The notes under the pieces are model-generated. The model made no database searches. It was not told the origin of the DNA and worked only from the letters and a program-made list of their open reading frames with translations. 64,000 nt of DNA. Source: Saccharopolyspora elongata (lineage in GTDB: Bacteria > Actinomycetota > Actinomycetes > Mycobacteriales > Pseudonocardiaceae). Where the stretch lies: assembly GCF_004348985.1 (NCBI RefSeq), contig NZ_SMKW01000044.1:1-64000 (forward strand), read 5' to 3'. Below, in pieces: positions 23,346 through 32,606 of this stretch (positions are counted from its first letter, which is position 1; the number at the start of each line of letters is the position of its first letter). A program made the position numbers and the translations under genes.

Positions 23346-24299
23346 TCAGCGCAGGGTGATCTGGGTGATCTTCCACTTCTCGCCCTGCTTCTCGGCACTC
23401 ACCGAGATCTGGGCCGGGCCGACGTTGCTCTCGCCGGTGTTGGCGCGCATCGCGTGCTGGTCGACGAACAACAAGAGCTCGGCGCGGTCGCCCTGCAGCC
23501 TCGTCACCGCGCTGTTCTTCACCGTCGTGGTGACGATCAGCTGCTGCTGCGGGGCCTGCTCCCGGACCACCTTGAACAGGTCGTCGTACTTCTGCACCGC
23601 CGAGCCGACCAGCAGGTCCCGCGCGGCGGCCTCGGTCTTGCCCGTGTCGTTGAAGTCGTAGGAGAACACCTTCTCCACGGCATCGCCGATCTGGCCGTTG
23701 ACCTCGCTGGTGGCCCCGGCCGAGACCAGCGCCTGGTTGGCCCCGGCCCCGGAGTACCGCGCGTCGAACGCCTTGATGCCGAGGAACACCGCCGCCCCGA
23801 TGAACAGGACCGCGAGGATCCAGACCGTCCACGCCAGGCCCGTCAACGACGTCTTGCCGGACGCTGCCGCGCCGGCCGCGACACCGGGCTGCGCCCCGGT
23901 CCACGCCTGCTGCGCGTCGTACGGGGCCGCGGCTACGCCGCTGGACCCCTCCGGCTCCACACCAGCCGCTTCGCTGCCCTCCGCGACCGGCTCCGCCGAG
24001 CCGCGCTCCGCCGAGCCGCGCTCCGCCACATCGGCTTCGCCGACCTCGACGGTCGGCTGCACCGAACCGGCCGCCGGTGCGACGTCGCTGCGCTCCGGCG
24101 CGGCTTCGACGGAACCGTTGCGCGGGGTCTCGGCATCCGGCTCCCGCTTCGCGGTCCCCTTGGCAGCCTGCCGCTCCTCCGCGGCGCGCCGGGCTTCCCG
24201 GGCCTCCTCCTGGAGGGCGTCGCCGAGCAGGGTTTCGCGGTTGCGCAGGCCCGCCACCTTGGGACGGCGGGTGGGGGTCTTGCGGCGGTTGCTTGGCAC
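23346..24299 (-). CDS. Mce-associated membrane protein (last gene of mce operon)
   Basis: 317 residues from GTG 24299, placed 8 bases after GAGGAG; other upstream starts have no such spacing. The N-terminal 150 residues are disordered, with a basic start (SNRRKTPTRRPKV) and Ala/Glu/Gly-rich tandem AERGS/AEP units. One transmembrane segment (LAWTVWILAVLFIGAAVFLGI) precedes an extracytoplasmic NTF2-like Mas domain ending EKWKITQITL. Mas proteins stabilise Mce transporters; they are encoded after mceF, as here. Confidence 0.85.
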   Translation of the reverse strand: MPSNRRKTPTRRPKVAGLRNRETLLGDALQEEAREARRAAEERQAAKGTAKREPDAETPRNGSVEAAPERSDVAPAAGSVQPTVEVGEADVAERGSAERGSAEPVAEGSEAAGVEPEGSSGVAAAPYDAQQAWTGAQPGVAAGAAASGKTSLTGLAWTVWILAVLFIGAAVFLGIKAFDARYSGAGANQALVSAGATSEVNGQIGDAVEKVFSYDFNDTGKTEAAARDLLVGSAVQKYDDLFKVVREQAPQQQLIVTTTVKNSAVTRLQGDRAELLLFVDQHAMRANTGESNVGPAQISVSAEKQGEKWKITQITLR

Positions 24300-24336
24300 T
24301 GACTGCACTCCTCGAATTGCTTGCGAGTGTCGCCGT

Positions 24337-24864
24337 TCAGCCGACCGGCACGGTGCCGAGCGCACTGAGCTTCCAGGTCTCGCCTTCGCGGGTGAGCTCG
24401 GCCTGGTAGCGGTCCTGCTTGTTGGTCGGCTGCTGGCCCTCGATGGTGACCGTCACCTGCACGACGGCGATCATCCGGGCCTTGCCCGCGTTCTCGTCAA
24501 GCTCGACGATCCCGGCGTCGAGCACCCGGGCCGTGGTGCTGCTCTTGGCCTGGGTGATCTGGGTCGCGTAGTTCTGCCGGCCTTGCCGGATCTCGTCTCG
24601 CAGCGGGCCGGTCGAGTTGTCCTCCCAGCGCTTCAGGCCGCCGTCCACATCCCGGTAGTCGAGGCTGTTGAAGCTGATGATCGCGCTCGTCCCGTCGTGC
24701 AGCGCCGCGTCCCGCACCTCCGCGCGGGCGACCGAGTCGCTGTTGCCGGCCAGCGCCCACGTGACGCCGAAGAACAGGCTGGCCACCACGCCGATCGCGA
24801 GCAGCGTCAGGCCCGTGATCAGGCCCAGGACCGGGCGCTTCCGCTCAGCGGTTCCGGTGGTCAT
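24337..24864 (-). CDS. Mce-associated membrane protein
   Basis: 175 residues from ATG 24864, with GGGAGGAGG upstream. A transmembrane segment (LGLITGLTLLAIGVVASLFFGV) is followed by an extracytoplasmic Mas domain with SFNSLDYRDVDGGLKRWEDN, QAKSSTTARVLDAGIVEL and a C-terminal GETWKLSALGTVPVG. It lies 13 bases after mceF and 37 bases before the next Mas gene, so it is cotranscribed. It likely helps to assemble or stabilise the Mce complex in the periplasm-like space. Confidence 0.88.
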   Translation of the reverse strand: MTTGTAERKRPVLGLITGLTLLAIGVVASLFFGVTWALAGNSDSVARAEVRDAALHDGTSAIISFNSLDYRDVDGGLKRWEDNSTGPLRDEIRQGRQNYATQITQAKSSTTARVLDAGIVELDENAGKARMIAVVQVTVTIEGQQPTNKQDRYQAELTREGETWKLSALGTVPVG

Positions 24865-24877
24865 TTCGGCCTCCTCC

Positions 24878-25981
24878 CTACTGTCCCGGTGCATTCTGCG
24901 CGCCGCGGACCGACGTGTCACTGCCCTGGGGCTCCGCGCAGTGCGCGTTGGGGTTCAGCGGCATCTCGCGGAAGTCGTCGCCGGCGCGGCGCTCGGTCGA
25001 CTCGTAGCCCTTGGTGCAGGGCAGCGGGTCGAACACGTTGAGCACCAGGCCGAAGTGCGCGGTGCCGTCGCCGGGCACCACCGTGTTGCTGGCGGTGACG
25101 ATCGCCGGGTACAGCGTCATGATCTGCTCGATGCCGTCGACGCGTTCGGCCATGACCCGCGATGTGGTCGTCAGGTTCGCCAGCAGCGGTCCGAGCTGCT
25201 GGTTCTCCTGCAGGAGCGCGCTGACCTGGCGGGCCGCCGGTGGGGCGCGCTCGATCACCGCGCGCAGGTCGCCGTCGGAGTTCTTCACCGACTCCGACAG
25301 CAGCCGCAGGTCTTCGCCGAACGACCTGATCGCCGAGCCCTGCTCGTTCTGGGTGGCCAGGACTGCCTTGCCGTCCTGGAGCAGCTGCACCGTCTGCGGC
25401 AGGTGCTCCTGCGCGGCGGCGGTGAACTCGCGGCTGGTGTCCAGGATGGTCTGCAGGTGGCCGCCGTTGTCGCGGAACGCCGTGCCGAGCTCGCTGACCA
25501 CGGTGCGCAGCGACTCCTCCGGCACCGAGTTCGCGAACGCGTCCAGGTTCGTCATCAGGCTTTCCACCGGCAGCGGCGTGGTCGCGGATTCCTGCGCGAT
25601 CACCGAACCGTCAGCCAGGAACGGGCCGTCGTCGCTCTTGGGCCGCAGATCGACGTACTGCTCACCGACCGCGGACCGGTTGGTCACCACCGCCTGCACG
25701 TCGCGCGGGATCCGCGGCGCGCTGGACTCGATGTCCAGCGGCACCTCCACGCCGGTGCCGGTCAGCTTCAGGTCGCCGACCCGGCCGACCGGCACCCCGC
25801 GGTAGGTGACCTCGGCGTTGTTGAAGACGCCGCCGGTGTCGGCGAGTTGCAGCGTCACCACGTAGCCGCGCGGGCCGAACAGCCGGTCCAGGCCCGCGTA
25901 GCGGGCTCCGGCGTAGCTGACGCCGACCAGGGCGATCGCGACGAACGCGATGATCTGCAGGCGCACTCGACGGGTGAGCAT
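24878..25981 (-). CDS. mceF: MCE-family protein MceF
   Basis: 367 residues. The N-terminal anchor (LQIIAFVAIALVGVSYAGA) is followed by the MlaD/MCE domain (residues 38-120: TLQLADTGGVFNNAEVTYRG, VPVGRVGDLKLTG, SAVGEQYVDLRP) and a long helical tail that would extend the lipid channel. The C-terminus holds the Mce-typical PLPCTKGYESTERR segment. The start ATG 25981 overlaps the mceE stop. It is the sixth MCE subunit of the hexameric substrate channel of an ABC lipid importer. Confidence 0.93.
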   Translation of the reverse strand: MLTRRVRLQIIAFVAIALVGVSYAGARYAGLDRLFGPRGYVVTLQLADTGGVFNNAEVTYRGVPVGRVGDLKLTGTGVEVPLDIESSAPRIPRDVQAVVTNRSAVGEQYVDLRPKSDDGPFLADGSVIAQESATTPLPVESLMTNLDAFANSVPEESLRTVVSELGTAFRDNGGHLQTILDTSREFTAAAQEHLPQTVQLLQDGKAVLATQNEQGSAIRSFGEDLRLLSESVKNSDGDLRAVIERAPPAARQVSALLQENQQLGPLLANLTTTSRVMAERVDGIEQIMTLYPAIVTASNTVVPGDGTAHFGLVLNVFDPLPCTKGYESTERRAGDDFREMPLNPNAHCAEPQGSDTSVRGAQNAPGQ

Positions 25982-27141
25982 CAGCGGCCACCTCCCAACA
26001 ACGAGCCCAGCAGGCCACCGGATTCCCGCTCCGGCTCGGCCGGCGGTTGCGCGGGCTGCTCCGGCGGCGCCTGCGGCGTCAGCGGCAGCGGGATGGACTT
26101 CAGGGCGTCCGGCAGCGGGATCAGCGGCTGCCGGCTGCGACCGAGGTTCTCGAGCACGTGGGTGAGGTTCAGGTCCACGTTGGCGTAGAGGTTGGTGAAG
26201 TCGCTGTTGCCGATGCCGTCGACCGCGTTGTCCGGGAACGGGAACGAGACGAGCACCTCCAGCGACTTCGGCAGGCTGTCACCCGCCGCGGCCAGCTGGT
26301 TCAGGGCCGGCGCGAGCTGGTTGAGGTTGTGCACCAGGTCGTCGCGGGACCTGTTGACCACGTCCGTGCCGACGCCGGAGAGCTGGTCGAGCGACTGCAG
26401 CATGGTGACCAGCTGGGTGCGCTGCTCGTTGAGCACCCGCAGCCCGGGTTCCAGGTCGCGCAGCGCGGTGTCGATGCTCCCGCGCTGCTCGTTGAGCCGG
26501 GCGCTGAGCCGGTTGATGCTGTCCAGTGCCCGCGTGATGTCGTCGCGCTGCGCGTCCAGCCCGGCGACCAGTTCGTCCAAATTGGACAACAGGCTGCGGA
26601 CGTCGGACTCGCGGCCCTCCAGCGCGGCGTTGAGCTCCTTGGTGATGTTCTGCAGCTGCGCCACGCCACCGCCGTTGAGCAGCATGGACAGCGCGCCGAG
26701 CACCTCTTCCACCTCGGGGTTGCGGCCGGTGCGGTCGAGGCCGATCAGGGCTCCGTCAGCGAGGCGGCCGACGTCGGACTGCCCCTCCGGCGGGCCGGCG
26801 AGCTCGACGTACTTCTCGCCGAGCAGGCTGGACTGCCGCAGCCGGGCGGTCGCGTTGGCCGGCAGCTTGACGTCGCCGTTGACCTGCACGGTCACCTCGG
26901 CCTGCCAGGAGTCGGGGGCGAGACCGATGGTCGACACCCGGCCGACCGGCACGTCGTTGACCCGCACCCCGGCGTTGGGCCCCAGGTCCAGCACGTCGGC
27001 GAAGCGCACCTTGACCTCGTAGGGGTCGCTGCCGAGGTCGGCGCCGCCGGGCAGCGGCATGTCGTAGACGCCCTGCGAACTGCACCCGCCGAGCACGACC
27101 AGCGCCAGCACGGCGGCCCCAACCTTCGGACCACATCGCAA
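25981..27141 (-). CDS. mceE: MCE-family lipoprotein MceE
   Basis: 386 residues from TTG 27141; an in-frame TTG at 27174 would add 11 residues but begins inside the palindrome. The short start MRCGPKVGAAVLALVVLGGC gives a textbook lipobox (VLGGC, Cys20), which identifies the lipoprotein subunit, Mce position E. The MCE domain follows (YEVKVRFADVLDLGPNAGV, VPVGRVSTIGLAPDSWQAEV, LLGEKYVEL), then helices and a Pro/Glu-rich tail. A large palindrome (27170-27215) separates it from mceD. Confidence 0.9.
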   Translation of the reverse strand: MRCGPKVGAAVLALVVLGGCSSQGVYDMPLPGGADLGSDPYEVKVRFADVLDLGPNAGVRVNDVPVGRVSTIGLAPDSWQAEVTVQVNGDVKLPANATARLRQSSLLGEKYVELAGPPEGQSDVGRLADGALIGLDRTGRNPEVEEVLGALSMLLNGGGVAQLQNITKELNAALEGRESDVRSLLSNLDELVAGLDAQRDDITRALDSINRLSARLNEQRGSIDTALRDLEPGLRVLNEQRTQLVTMLQSLDQLSGVGTDVVNRSRDDLVHNLNQLAPALNQLAAAGDSLPKSLEVLVSFPFPDNAVDGIGNSDFTNLYANVDLNLTHVLENLGRSRQPLIPLPDALKSIPLPLTPQAPPEQPAQPPAEPERESGGLLGSLLGGGR

Positions 27142-27169
27142 CGACGACCGTGCCCGCCCCGAGCGGGTC

Positions 27170-27215
27170 CGCAATTTCCATTGAAATCGAAGGTTCGATT
27201 TCAATGGAAATTGCG
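27170..27215. repeat. 46-base perfect palindrome between mceD and mceE
   Basis: Two perfect 22-base arms (27170-27191 and 27194-27215) centred on GG, with core ATTTCCATTGAAAT and its complement. It is AT-rich within GC-rich DNA and lies inside the mce operon. Related copies are at 50259-50306 and 50378-50399. Confidence 0.9.
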
Positions 27216-27230
27216 TCAGAAACAGTCCCT

Positions 27231-28421
27231 TCACCGGGTGCCTCCCGCGGTTTGGGTGCCGCTCGCGTCGGAGAGCGGAAGCGGAAGCGGTGGGAGCTTG
27301 CCGTTCTGGATGGCGTTGAGGGTCTCCGCCGGGGTCGGCAGCTTCACCACGCCGTCGAGGATCGGCTGCAGCGACTTGCACGCGTCGCTGACGTCCTTCG
27401 GCAGGTCCGCCGGGCTGTGCTGCTGCAGCATCTTGCACACCGCCACCACCGGCGGCTGGTTCAGCTCGTTGAAGTTCGCGCGGACGTCCAGCGTTCCCGC
27501 CGCGCCGTTGTAGGCGTTGTTGAGGTTGCTCAGCGCCAGCGGCGCGTTGTTCAGCGACTCGCTGAGCGCTTCCTTCTGCTCCACCAGCACGGTCGCCACC
27601 GCGTTCAACTGGTCGACGTTGGACTTCACCAGGCCCCGGTTGTCCCGCACGAAGGACTCGACCTTGCCCAGCGCCACGGCCAGCTCCGCCAGCGCCGCGC
27701 TCATGTCCTCGCGCTCGCCGGCCAGCAGCGAGCTGACCTGCTGCATCTGCGTGTTGAACCGGCGCACCTGGTCGTCGTTCTCGGCCAGCATCGTGGTGAA
27801 CCGCTGCACGTTGTCGACGGTGGCGAACAGCTGATCGCTGTTGCCGGACAACGTGGTGCCGACCTCGCCGAGGTTGCGGATGGTCTCCGACAGCGCCTTC
27901 CCGTTGCCGTCGAGGTTCGCCGCGCTGGTGTTGAGCAGGTCGGTCAGCGCGCCGTCGGCGTTGGCGCCGTCGGGCCCCAGCGCGGTCGTGATGTCGTTGA
28001 GGCTGCGGTAGATCTGGTCCAGCTCCACCGGAGTCGCGGTGCGCTCCTTCGGGATCACCGCACCGTCGGCCAGCTCCGGCCCGCCCCGGTAGACGGGGGC
28101 GAGCTGCACGTAGCGGTCGCTGACCACGCTCGGCGCGACCGCCACCGCGCCCGCGTCGGCGGGCACCTTCACGTCGCGGTCCACGCTCATCACGACGCGC
28201 ACCACCTGGCCCTGCGGCACGACCTCGTCGACGGTGCCCACCGGGACCCCGAGGATCCGCACGTCACCTCCCGGGTAGATGCCGACGGCGGCGTGGAAGT
28301 ACGCGGTGACCTTCCGCTCGGCGGCGCCGAAGAACAGCCACCACACCCCGGTGGTCACGGCGAGCACGACCACCACGGCGATCGACAGCGTCCTGGTCAG
28401 CGACGGGCGTGCGCTGGTCAT
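27231..28421 (-). CDS. mceD: MCE-family protein MceD
   Basis: 396 residues from ATG 28421, overlapping the mceC stop. Signal anchor (TLSIAVVVVLAVTTGVWWLFF), MCE domain (VTAYFHAAVGIYPGGDVRIL, VPVGTVDEVVPQGQVVRVVM, VVSDRYVQLAPVYRG) and a long alpha-helical channel segment with many LN/SN heptads. The C-terminus is Pro/Leu-rich (KLPPLPLPLSD), typical of position D. One subunit of the Mce lipid channel. Confidence 0.93.
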   Translation of the reverse strand: MTSARPSLTRTLSIAVVVVLAVTTGVWWLFFGAAERKVTAYFHAAVGIYPGGDVRILGVPVGTVDEVVPQGQVVRVVMSVDRDVKVPADAGAVAVAPSVVSDRYVQLAPVYRGGPELADGAVIPKERTATPVELDQIYRSLNDITTALGPDGANADGALTDLLNTSAANLDGNGKALSETIRNLGEVGTTLSGNSDQLFATVDNVQRFTTMLAENDDQVRRFNTQMQQVSSLLAGEREDMSAALAELAVALGKVESFVRDNRGLVKSNVDQLNAVATVLVEQKEALSESLNNAPLALSNLNNAYNGAAGTLDVRANFNELNQPPVVAVCKMLQQHSPADLPKDVSDACKSLQPILDGVVKLPTPAETLNAIQNGKLPPLPLPLSDASGTQTAGGTR

Positions 28422-29398
28422 GGCTGGCAGCCCTTCTGGTTGATCGGACCGATGGCGGGCGGCAGCAGGCCGCAGATGTAGGTGTCGAACCAGCGGCCGT
28501 TGCCCAGAACGTTGGAGAAGTACCTGGTGAACGGGGCGAACATCTCGAGGCTGCGGTTCAGGTTGTCCTGGTTGCGCTGCAGCATCTTGGTGACCCGGTC
28601 GAGCTGCTGCAGCGCCGGGCCGATCTGCGCGTTGTTGTCGTCGACCAGCCCGCTGAGCTGCTGGGACAACGTGCGGGTGCCGTCCAGCAGGCCGCTGATC
28701 GAATCCCGCCGCGCCCGGATCTCCTGCAGCAGCAGGTTGCCGTCGGCCAGCAGCTTCTCGAAGTCGGCGTTGCGGTCGGCGATCGTCTTCGACACCTGCG
28801 AGGTGTTGCTCAGCAGGTGCTCCAGCTGCTCGTCGCGCGAGGAGATGGTCCGCGACAGCTGCGACAACCCGTCCAGCGCGCCGCTGACCTCGTCCGGCGT
28901 GCCCTTGAACGTGTTGGAGAGCGTGCGGAAGCTCTCCGCGAGCTGCCCGGTGTCGATCTTGTCCACAGTGGTCGAGAGGTCGCTGAAGGCCTCGATGACG
29001 TCGTAGGGCGACACGGTGCGCTGCAGCGGGATCGGCTCGGACGGCGACATTTCCTCGCCGCCCTGCGGGTCCAGCGCCAGGTACTTCTGGCCGAGCAGCG
29101 TCTTGATCCGGATCGCGGCCGTGGTGTGGTCGCCCAGCCACGCGTCGCCGACCCGGAAGCTGACCAGCACGTGGTCGCCCTCGATCTCGACGTCCGAGAC
29201 GGTGCCGACCTTCACCCCGGCGATGCGCACCTCGCTGTCCGGCCGCAGCCCCGCGGCCTCGGTGAACTGCGCGGTGTAGGTGGTGCCGCCGATGAACGGC
29301 AGGCGCTCGAAGTTCAGCGCGAGCAGGAACATCAGCACCAGCGCCAGGAGGCCGGCGATGCCGATCTTGAGCGGGTCGCGCTGGGAGAATGCGGTCAT
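28418..29398 (-). CDS. mceC: MCE-family protein MceC
   Basis: 326 residues from ATG 29398; a longer frame upstream overlaps mceB and is rejected. Anchor helix (IGIAGLLALVLMFLLALNF), MCE domain (YTAQFTEAAGLRPDSEVRIA, VKVGTVSDVEIEGDHVLV, LLGQKYLALDP) and a helical tail ending RWFDTYICGLLPPAIGPINQ, with the Cys pair seen at this position. Overlaps its neighbours by a few bases on both sides, so translation is coupled through the operon. Confidence 0.93.
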   Translation of the reverse strand: MTAFSQRDPLKIGIAGLLALVLMFLLALNFERLPFIGGTTYTAQFTEAAGLRPDSEVRIAGVKVGTVSDVEIEGDHVLVSFRVGDAWLGDHTTAAIRIKTLLGQKYLALDPQGGEEMSPSEPIPLQRTVSPYDVIEAFSDLSTTVDKIDTGQLAESFRTLSNTFKGTPDEVSGALDGLSQLSRTISSRDEQLEHLLSNTSQVSKTIADRNADFEKLLADGNLLLQEIRARRDSISGLLDGTRTLSQQLSGLVDDNNAQIGPALQQLDRVTKMLQRNQDNLNRSLEMFAPFTRYFSNVLGNGRWFDTYICGLLPPAIGPINQKGCQP

Positions 29399-30420
29399 CG
29401 CTGGCACCTCGGCTGCGTCACCGGCATCAGCGGCAGCGGCAGGTTCAGCTCGCCGATGCCGACCGTGCCACCGGCCTTGCACATGTAGAAGTTGAACCAG
29501 GAGCCGTGGCTGGCCGTCCGGCCGATCGTTTCGAGCTTGCCGGGCATGTTCTGCAGCACCCGCTCGGTCAGCTGCTCGTGGTCGTTGAGGTTCTTCGACA
29601 GCTCACCGAGACCCGCGATGTCCTGCTGCAGCCCCGGTCGCGCCTCGGTCAGCAGGCCCGCGGTGCTGTTCGTCAGGCCGTCCATCGCGGTGATCGCGGA
29701 GCCGATCGAATCCCGGTCGGCGGACAGCCCGGACACCACCTGCTGCAGCTGGCCGATGAGCTCGGACAGCTGCTGGTCGCGGGAGTTGACGGTGTCCAGG
29801 ACGCCGTTGAGGTTGTCGATGACCTGCCCGATCACCTGGTCGCGGGAGGCGATCGTGGAGGTCAGCGAGGCGGTGTGGGCCAGCAGGCTCTCCACCGTGC
29901 CGCCCTCGCCCTGCAGCACCTGGATGATCTCGTAGGACAGCTTGTTCACGTCTTCCGGCGAGAGCGCCTGGAAAAGGGGCTTGAACCCGCCCAGCAGCAC
30001 GGTCAGGTCCAGCGCCGGCTTGGTGCGCTCCAGCGGGATCTCGCCGCCCGGGGGCAGGACTCCGCTGGAATCGCCCGCGCCCTGCTCCAGCGCGATGTAC
30101 CGCTGGCCCACCAGGTTCCGGTACTTGATGGTGGCGGTCACCGAGCTCGGCAGCCGCCGGTCCGACACGTTGAACCGCACCTCGGCGATCCGCCGGTCGA
30201 CCACCTCGATGCTCTCCACCTGGCCGACCTTCACCCCGGAGATGCGCACCTCGTCGCCCTCGTTGAGGTTGGTGACGTCGGTGAACCGCGCCGTGTAGGA
30301 CTCCGACGCGCGCAGGTCCCGGTTGGCGATGGTCAGCACCAGCAACCCGGTGGCCAGCACGGTGACCAGCACGAAGATCAGGAACTTCACCAGTGGTGCG
30401 ACGATGCTGCGGCCGTTCAC
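29395..30420 (-). CDS. mceB: MCE-family protein MceB
   Basis: 341 residues, GTG start at 30420 overlapping the mceA stop. Anchor helix (FLIFVLVTVLATGLLVLTIA), MCE domain (YTARFTDVTNLNEGDEVRIS, VKVGQVESIEVVDRRIAEV, LVGQRYIALEQG) and a helical region with repeated IGSAI/DRDS segments. It ends with SWFNFYMCKAGG, the usual MceB terminal motif. Part of the hexameric channel. Confidence 0.93.
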   Translation of the reverse strand: MNGRSIVAPLVKFLIFVLVTVLATGLLVLTIANRDLRASESYTARFTDVTNLNEGDEVRISGVKVGQVESIEVVDRRIAEVRFNVSDRRLPSSVTATIKYRNLVGQRYIALEQGAGDSSGVLPPGGEIPLERTKPALDLTVLLGGFKPLFQALSPEDVNKLSYEIIQVLQGEGGTVESLLAHTASLTSTIASRDQVIGQVIDNLNGVLDTVNSRDQQLSELIGQLQQVVSGLSADRDSIGSAITAMDGLTNSTAGLLTEARPGLQQDIAGLGELSKNLNDHEQLTERVLQNMPGKLETIGRTASHGSWFNFYMCKAGGTVGIGELNLPLPLMPVTQPRCQR

Positions 30421-31766
30421 CGGTAGCTCACCTCCGCTCCGCGAAGCACGGGCCCGACCAGCAGCGAGCCCCAGTCCGGCACCTCACTCGCCGGGCGGCC
30501 CACCGCGGGCGCCAGCAACACCGCCACCATGTCCCGCTCGGCCGGGGAGTTCACCCAGGTCGCGGACTGCGGCGAGGTGCTGGCGGGCAGGTAGCCCTGG
30601 CCCATCGACGGCGGGTTCAGGCCGCCGTCGGCCGGCCGCGACGCGGGCGGCGGAACCGAGCCGTCCTTGTACGGCCCGTCCGGCGGGTACTCCGGCACCG
30701 GATCCGGCAGCGGCATGAAGTTGTAGCAGCGCGGGCCGCGCTTGTCGGCGAACTCCGGCTCGTCCTGGTTCGGCACGTACTTGCCGCGGGTCGCGACGAC
30801 CTCCAGGGTGATGTGCAGGCCCGGCTCGGCGGACCCCTCGCCCAGCACCTGCCGCATCCGCGGCACGAACTCCGCCATCTCCTGCAGGAAGCACGGGTAC
30901 TCGGGCGCGTACTTGGCCAGCACGTCCAGCGTCGGCCGCTGCGCCTCGCCGAGCTGGATGATGTTCTGCCGGTTGTCCCGCAGGAAACCGGTCAGATCAC
31001 CGGAGCTGGTGGTCAGCTGCGAGGTGAGCGCGGTCAGGTTCTCCCGCTGCGCCACCAGGGTCCGGGCGGTGGTGCTGAAGTTGTCCAGCGCCTCCAGCAC
31101 GTCCGGCGCGGCCTGCTCGTAGGTCTGCGCGACGCCGACCAGCTCCTGCAGGTTCTCCTTGAGGTCCGGCACCGACGGGTTGAGCCCGTCCAGGTAGGTG
31201 TTCAGCTGCGACAGCGTCTCGCCCAGCGGCTTGCCGCGCCCGGCCAACGCCTGGTCCAGCGCGTTCAGCGTCACGGCCAGGTCGTCCGGGTGGACCGCCT
31301 GCAGCACCGGCATCGTGTCGGACAGCACCTGCTCCAGCTCGATGCCCGCGCTGGTGCGGTCCTGCTCGATCACGTCACCGGAGGCCAGTGTCGTGGTCGA
31401 CGCCTGCTCCGGCAGCTCCAGCGACACGTACCGCTCGCCGAAGAGCGTCCGCGGCAGCAGCCGCGCCGACACGTTCGACGGCAGCTGCTCGGCCCGCTCC
31501 GGGTCCAGCGCCAGCCGCAGCTCCGCACCGTCCCCTGTGGACGTCACGCTCACCACCCGGCCGACGACCATGCCGCGCACCTTCACGTCCGACTCGGGCA
31601 GCAGCTGGTTCCCGGTCGACGGCGCCTTCAGCACGACGTCCACGCTGGACGCGAAGGCCTTCTGGTAGATCGCCACGGTCAGCCCGATGAACAGCACCAT
31701 GCTCATCAGCAACGCCAGGCCGAGGGCGCGGCGCCGGAGCGTCGTCAACGCGCTTCGCGTGCTCAT
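30417..31766 (-). CDS. mceA: MCE-family protein MceA
   Basis: 449 residues from ATG 31766, overlapping the yrbEB stop. Anchor helix (LGLALLMSMVLFIGLTVAIY), MCE domain (SVDVVLKAPSTGNQLLPESD, VVGRVVSVTSTGDGAELRL, LFGERYVSLELP), helical region and a C-terminal soluble part with CYNFMPLPDPVPEYPPDG and a Pro-rich tail. MceA is the first MCE subunit after the permeases; in mycobacterial Mce systems it is implicated in substrate entry at the cell envelope. Confidence 0.93.
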   Translation of the reverse strand: MSTRSALTTLRRRALGLALLMSMVLFIGLTVAIYQKAFASSVDVVLKAPSTGNQLLPESDVKVRGMVVGRVVSVTSTGDGAELRLALDPERAEQLPSNVSARLLPRTLFGERYVSLELPEQASTTTLASGDVIEQDRTSAGIELEQVLSDTMPVLQAVHPDDLAVTLNALDQALAGRGKPLGETLSQLNTYLDGLNPSVPDLKENLQELVGVAQTYEQAAPDVLEALDNFSTTARTLVAQRENLTALTSQLTTSSGDLTGFLRDNRQNIIQLGEAQRPTLDVLAKYAPEYPCFLQEMAEFVPRMRQVLGEGSAEPGLHITLEVVATRGKYVPNQDEPEFADKRGPRCYNFMPLPDPVPEYPPDGPYKDGSVPPPASRPADGGLNPPSMGQGYLPASTSPQSATWVNSPAERDMVAVLLAPAVGRPASEVPDWGSLLVGPVLRGAEVSYR

Positions 31767-32602
31767 CCCGTGATCCGAACCGTCGTCGTGGTGCCCCAGA
31801 TCGCGAGGCTGAGGAAGAAGTCGAGCAGCGCGGTGGTCACGATCGCGGTCCGCACCGCGCGCCCCACCGCGATGCCGACACCGGCCGGGCCGCCGCTGGC
31901 GCGGTAGCCGTAGTAGCAGTGCGTCATGATCACCACCACGCTGAAGACGAGCACCTTCCCGAAGGACCACAACACGTCCTCGGGAGGCAGGAACAGGTTG
32001 AAGTAGTGGTCGTAGGTGCCCGCGGACTGGCCGTAGATGTAGATCGTGACCGCGCGGGCGGCGATGTACGACGTCAGCAGGCCCAGCACGTACAGCGGGA
32101 TCACCGCGATGAACCCGGCGATCACGCGGGTCGTCACCAGGTACGGCAGGCTGGGGACGCCCATGACTTCCAGCGCGTCGATCTCGTCGGAGATCCGCAT
32201 CGCGCCCAGCTGCGCGGTGAAGCCGGAGCCGACCGTCGCCGACAGCGCGAGCCCGGCGACCAGCGGCGCGATCTCGCGGGTGTTGAAGTACGCGGAGACG
32301 AAGCCGGCGAACGCCGAGGTGCCGAGCTGGTCCAGCGCCGCGAAGCCCTGCAGGCCGACCACGGTGCCGGTGAACAGCGTCAGGCCGATCATCACGCCTA
32401 CCGTGCCGCCGATCACCGCCAACGCGCCGCTGCCGAAGCTCACCTCGGCCAGCAGCCGCAGCGTCTCCTTCGCGTAGCGGGCGATCGCCCGCGGAATCCA
32501 CGCCAGCGAGCGCAGGTAGAACGACATCTGGTCGCCCAGGTCGTCCAGCATCACCAGCGGCCGCCGGGCCGCGCGCTTCGCGCGCTGCGAGATGGTCACC
32601 AT
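31763..32602 (-). CDS. yrbEB: YrbE/MlaE-family permease subunit B
   Basis: 279 residues from ATG 32602. About five to six transmembrane helices, with GALAVIGGTVGVMIGLTLF, the family signature ARAVTIYIYGQSAGTYDHYF and MRISDEIDALEVMGVPSLPYLV, the coupling region that contacts the ATPase. Forms the Mce importer membrane core with yrbEA. A 206-base gap holding a dispersed repeat separates it from yrbEA, unlike the tight overlaps elsewhere in the operon. Confidence 0.95.
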   Translation of the reverse strand: MVTISQRAKRAARRPLVMLDDLGDQMSFYLRSLAWIPRAIARYAKETLRLLAEVSFGSGALAVIGGTVGVMIGLTLFTGTVVGLQGFAALDQLGTSAFAGFVSAYFNTREIAPLVAGLALSATVGSGFTAQLGAMRISDEIDALEVMGVPSLPYLVTTRVIAGFIAVIPLYVLGLLTSYIAARAVTIYIYGQSAGTYDHYFNLFLPPEDVLWSFGKVLVFSVVVIMTHCYYGYRASGGPAGVGIAVGRAVRTAIVTTALLDFFLSLAIWGTTTTVRITG

Positions 32603-32606
32603 GTCA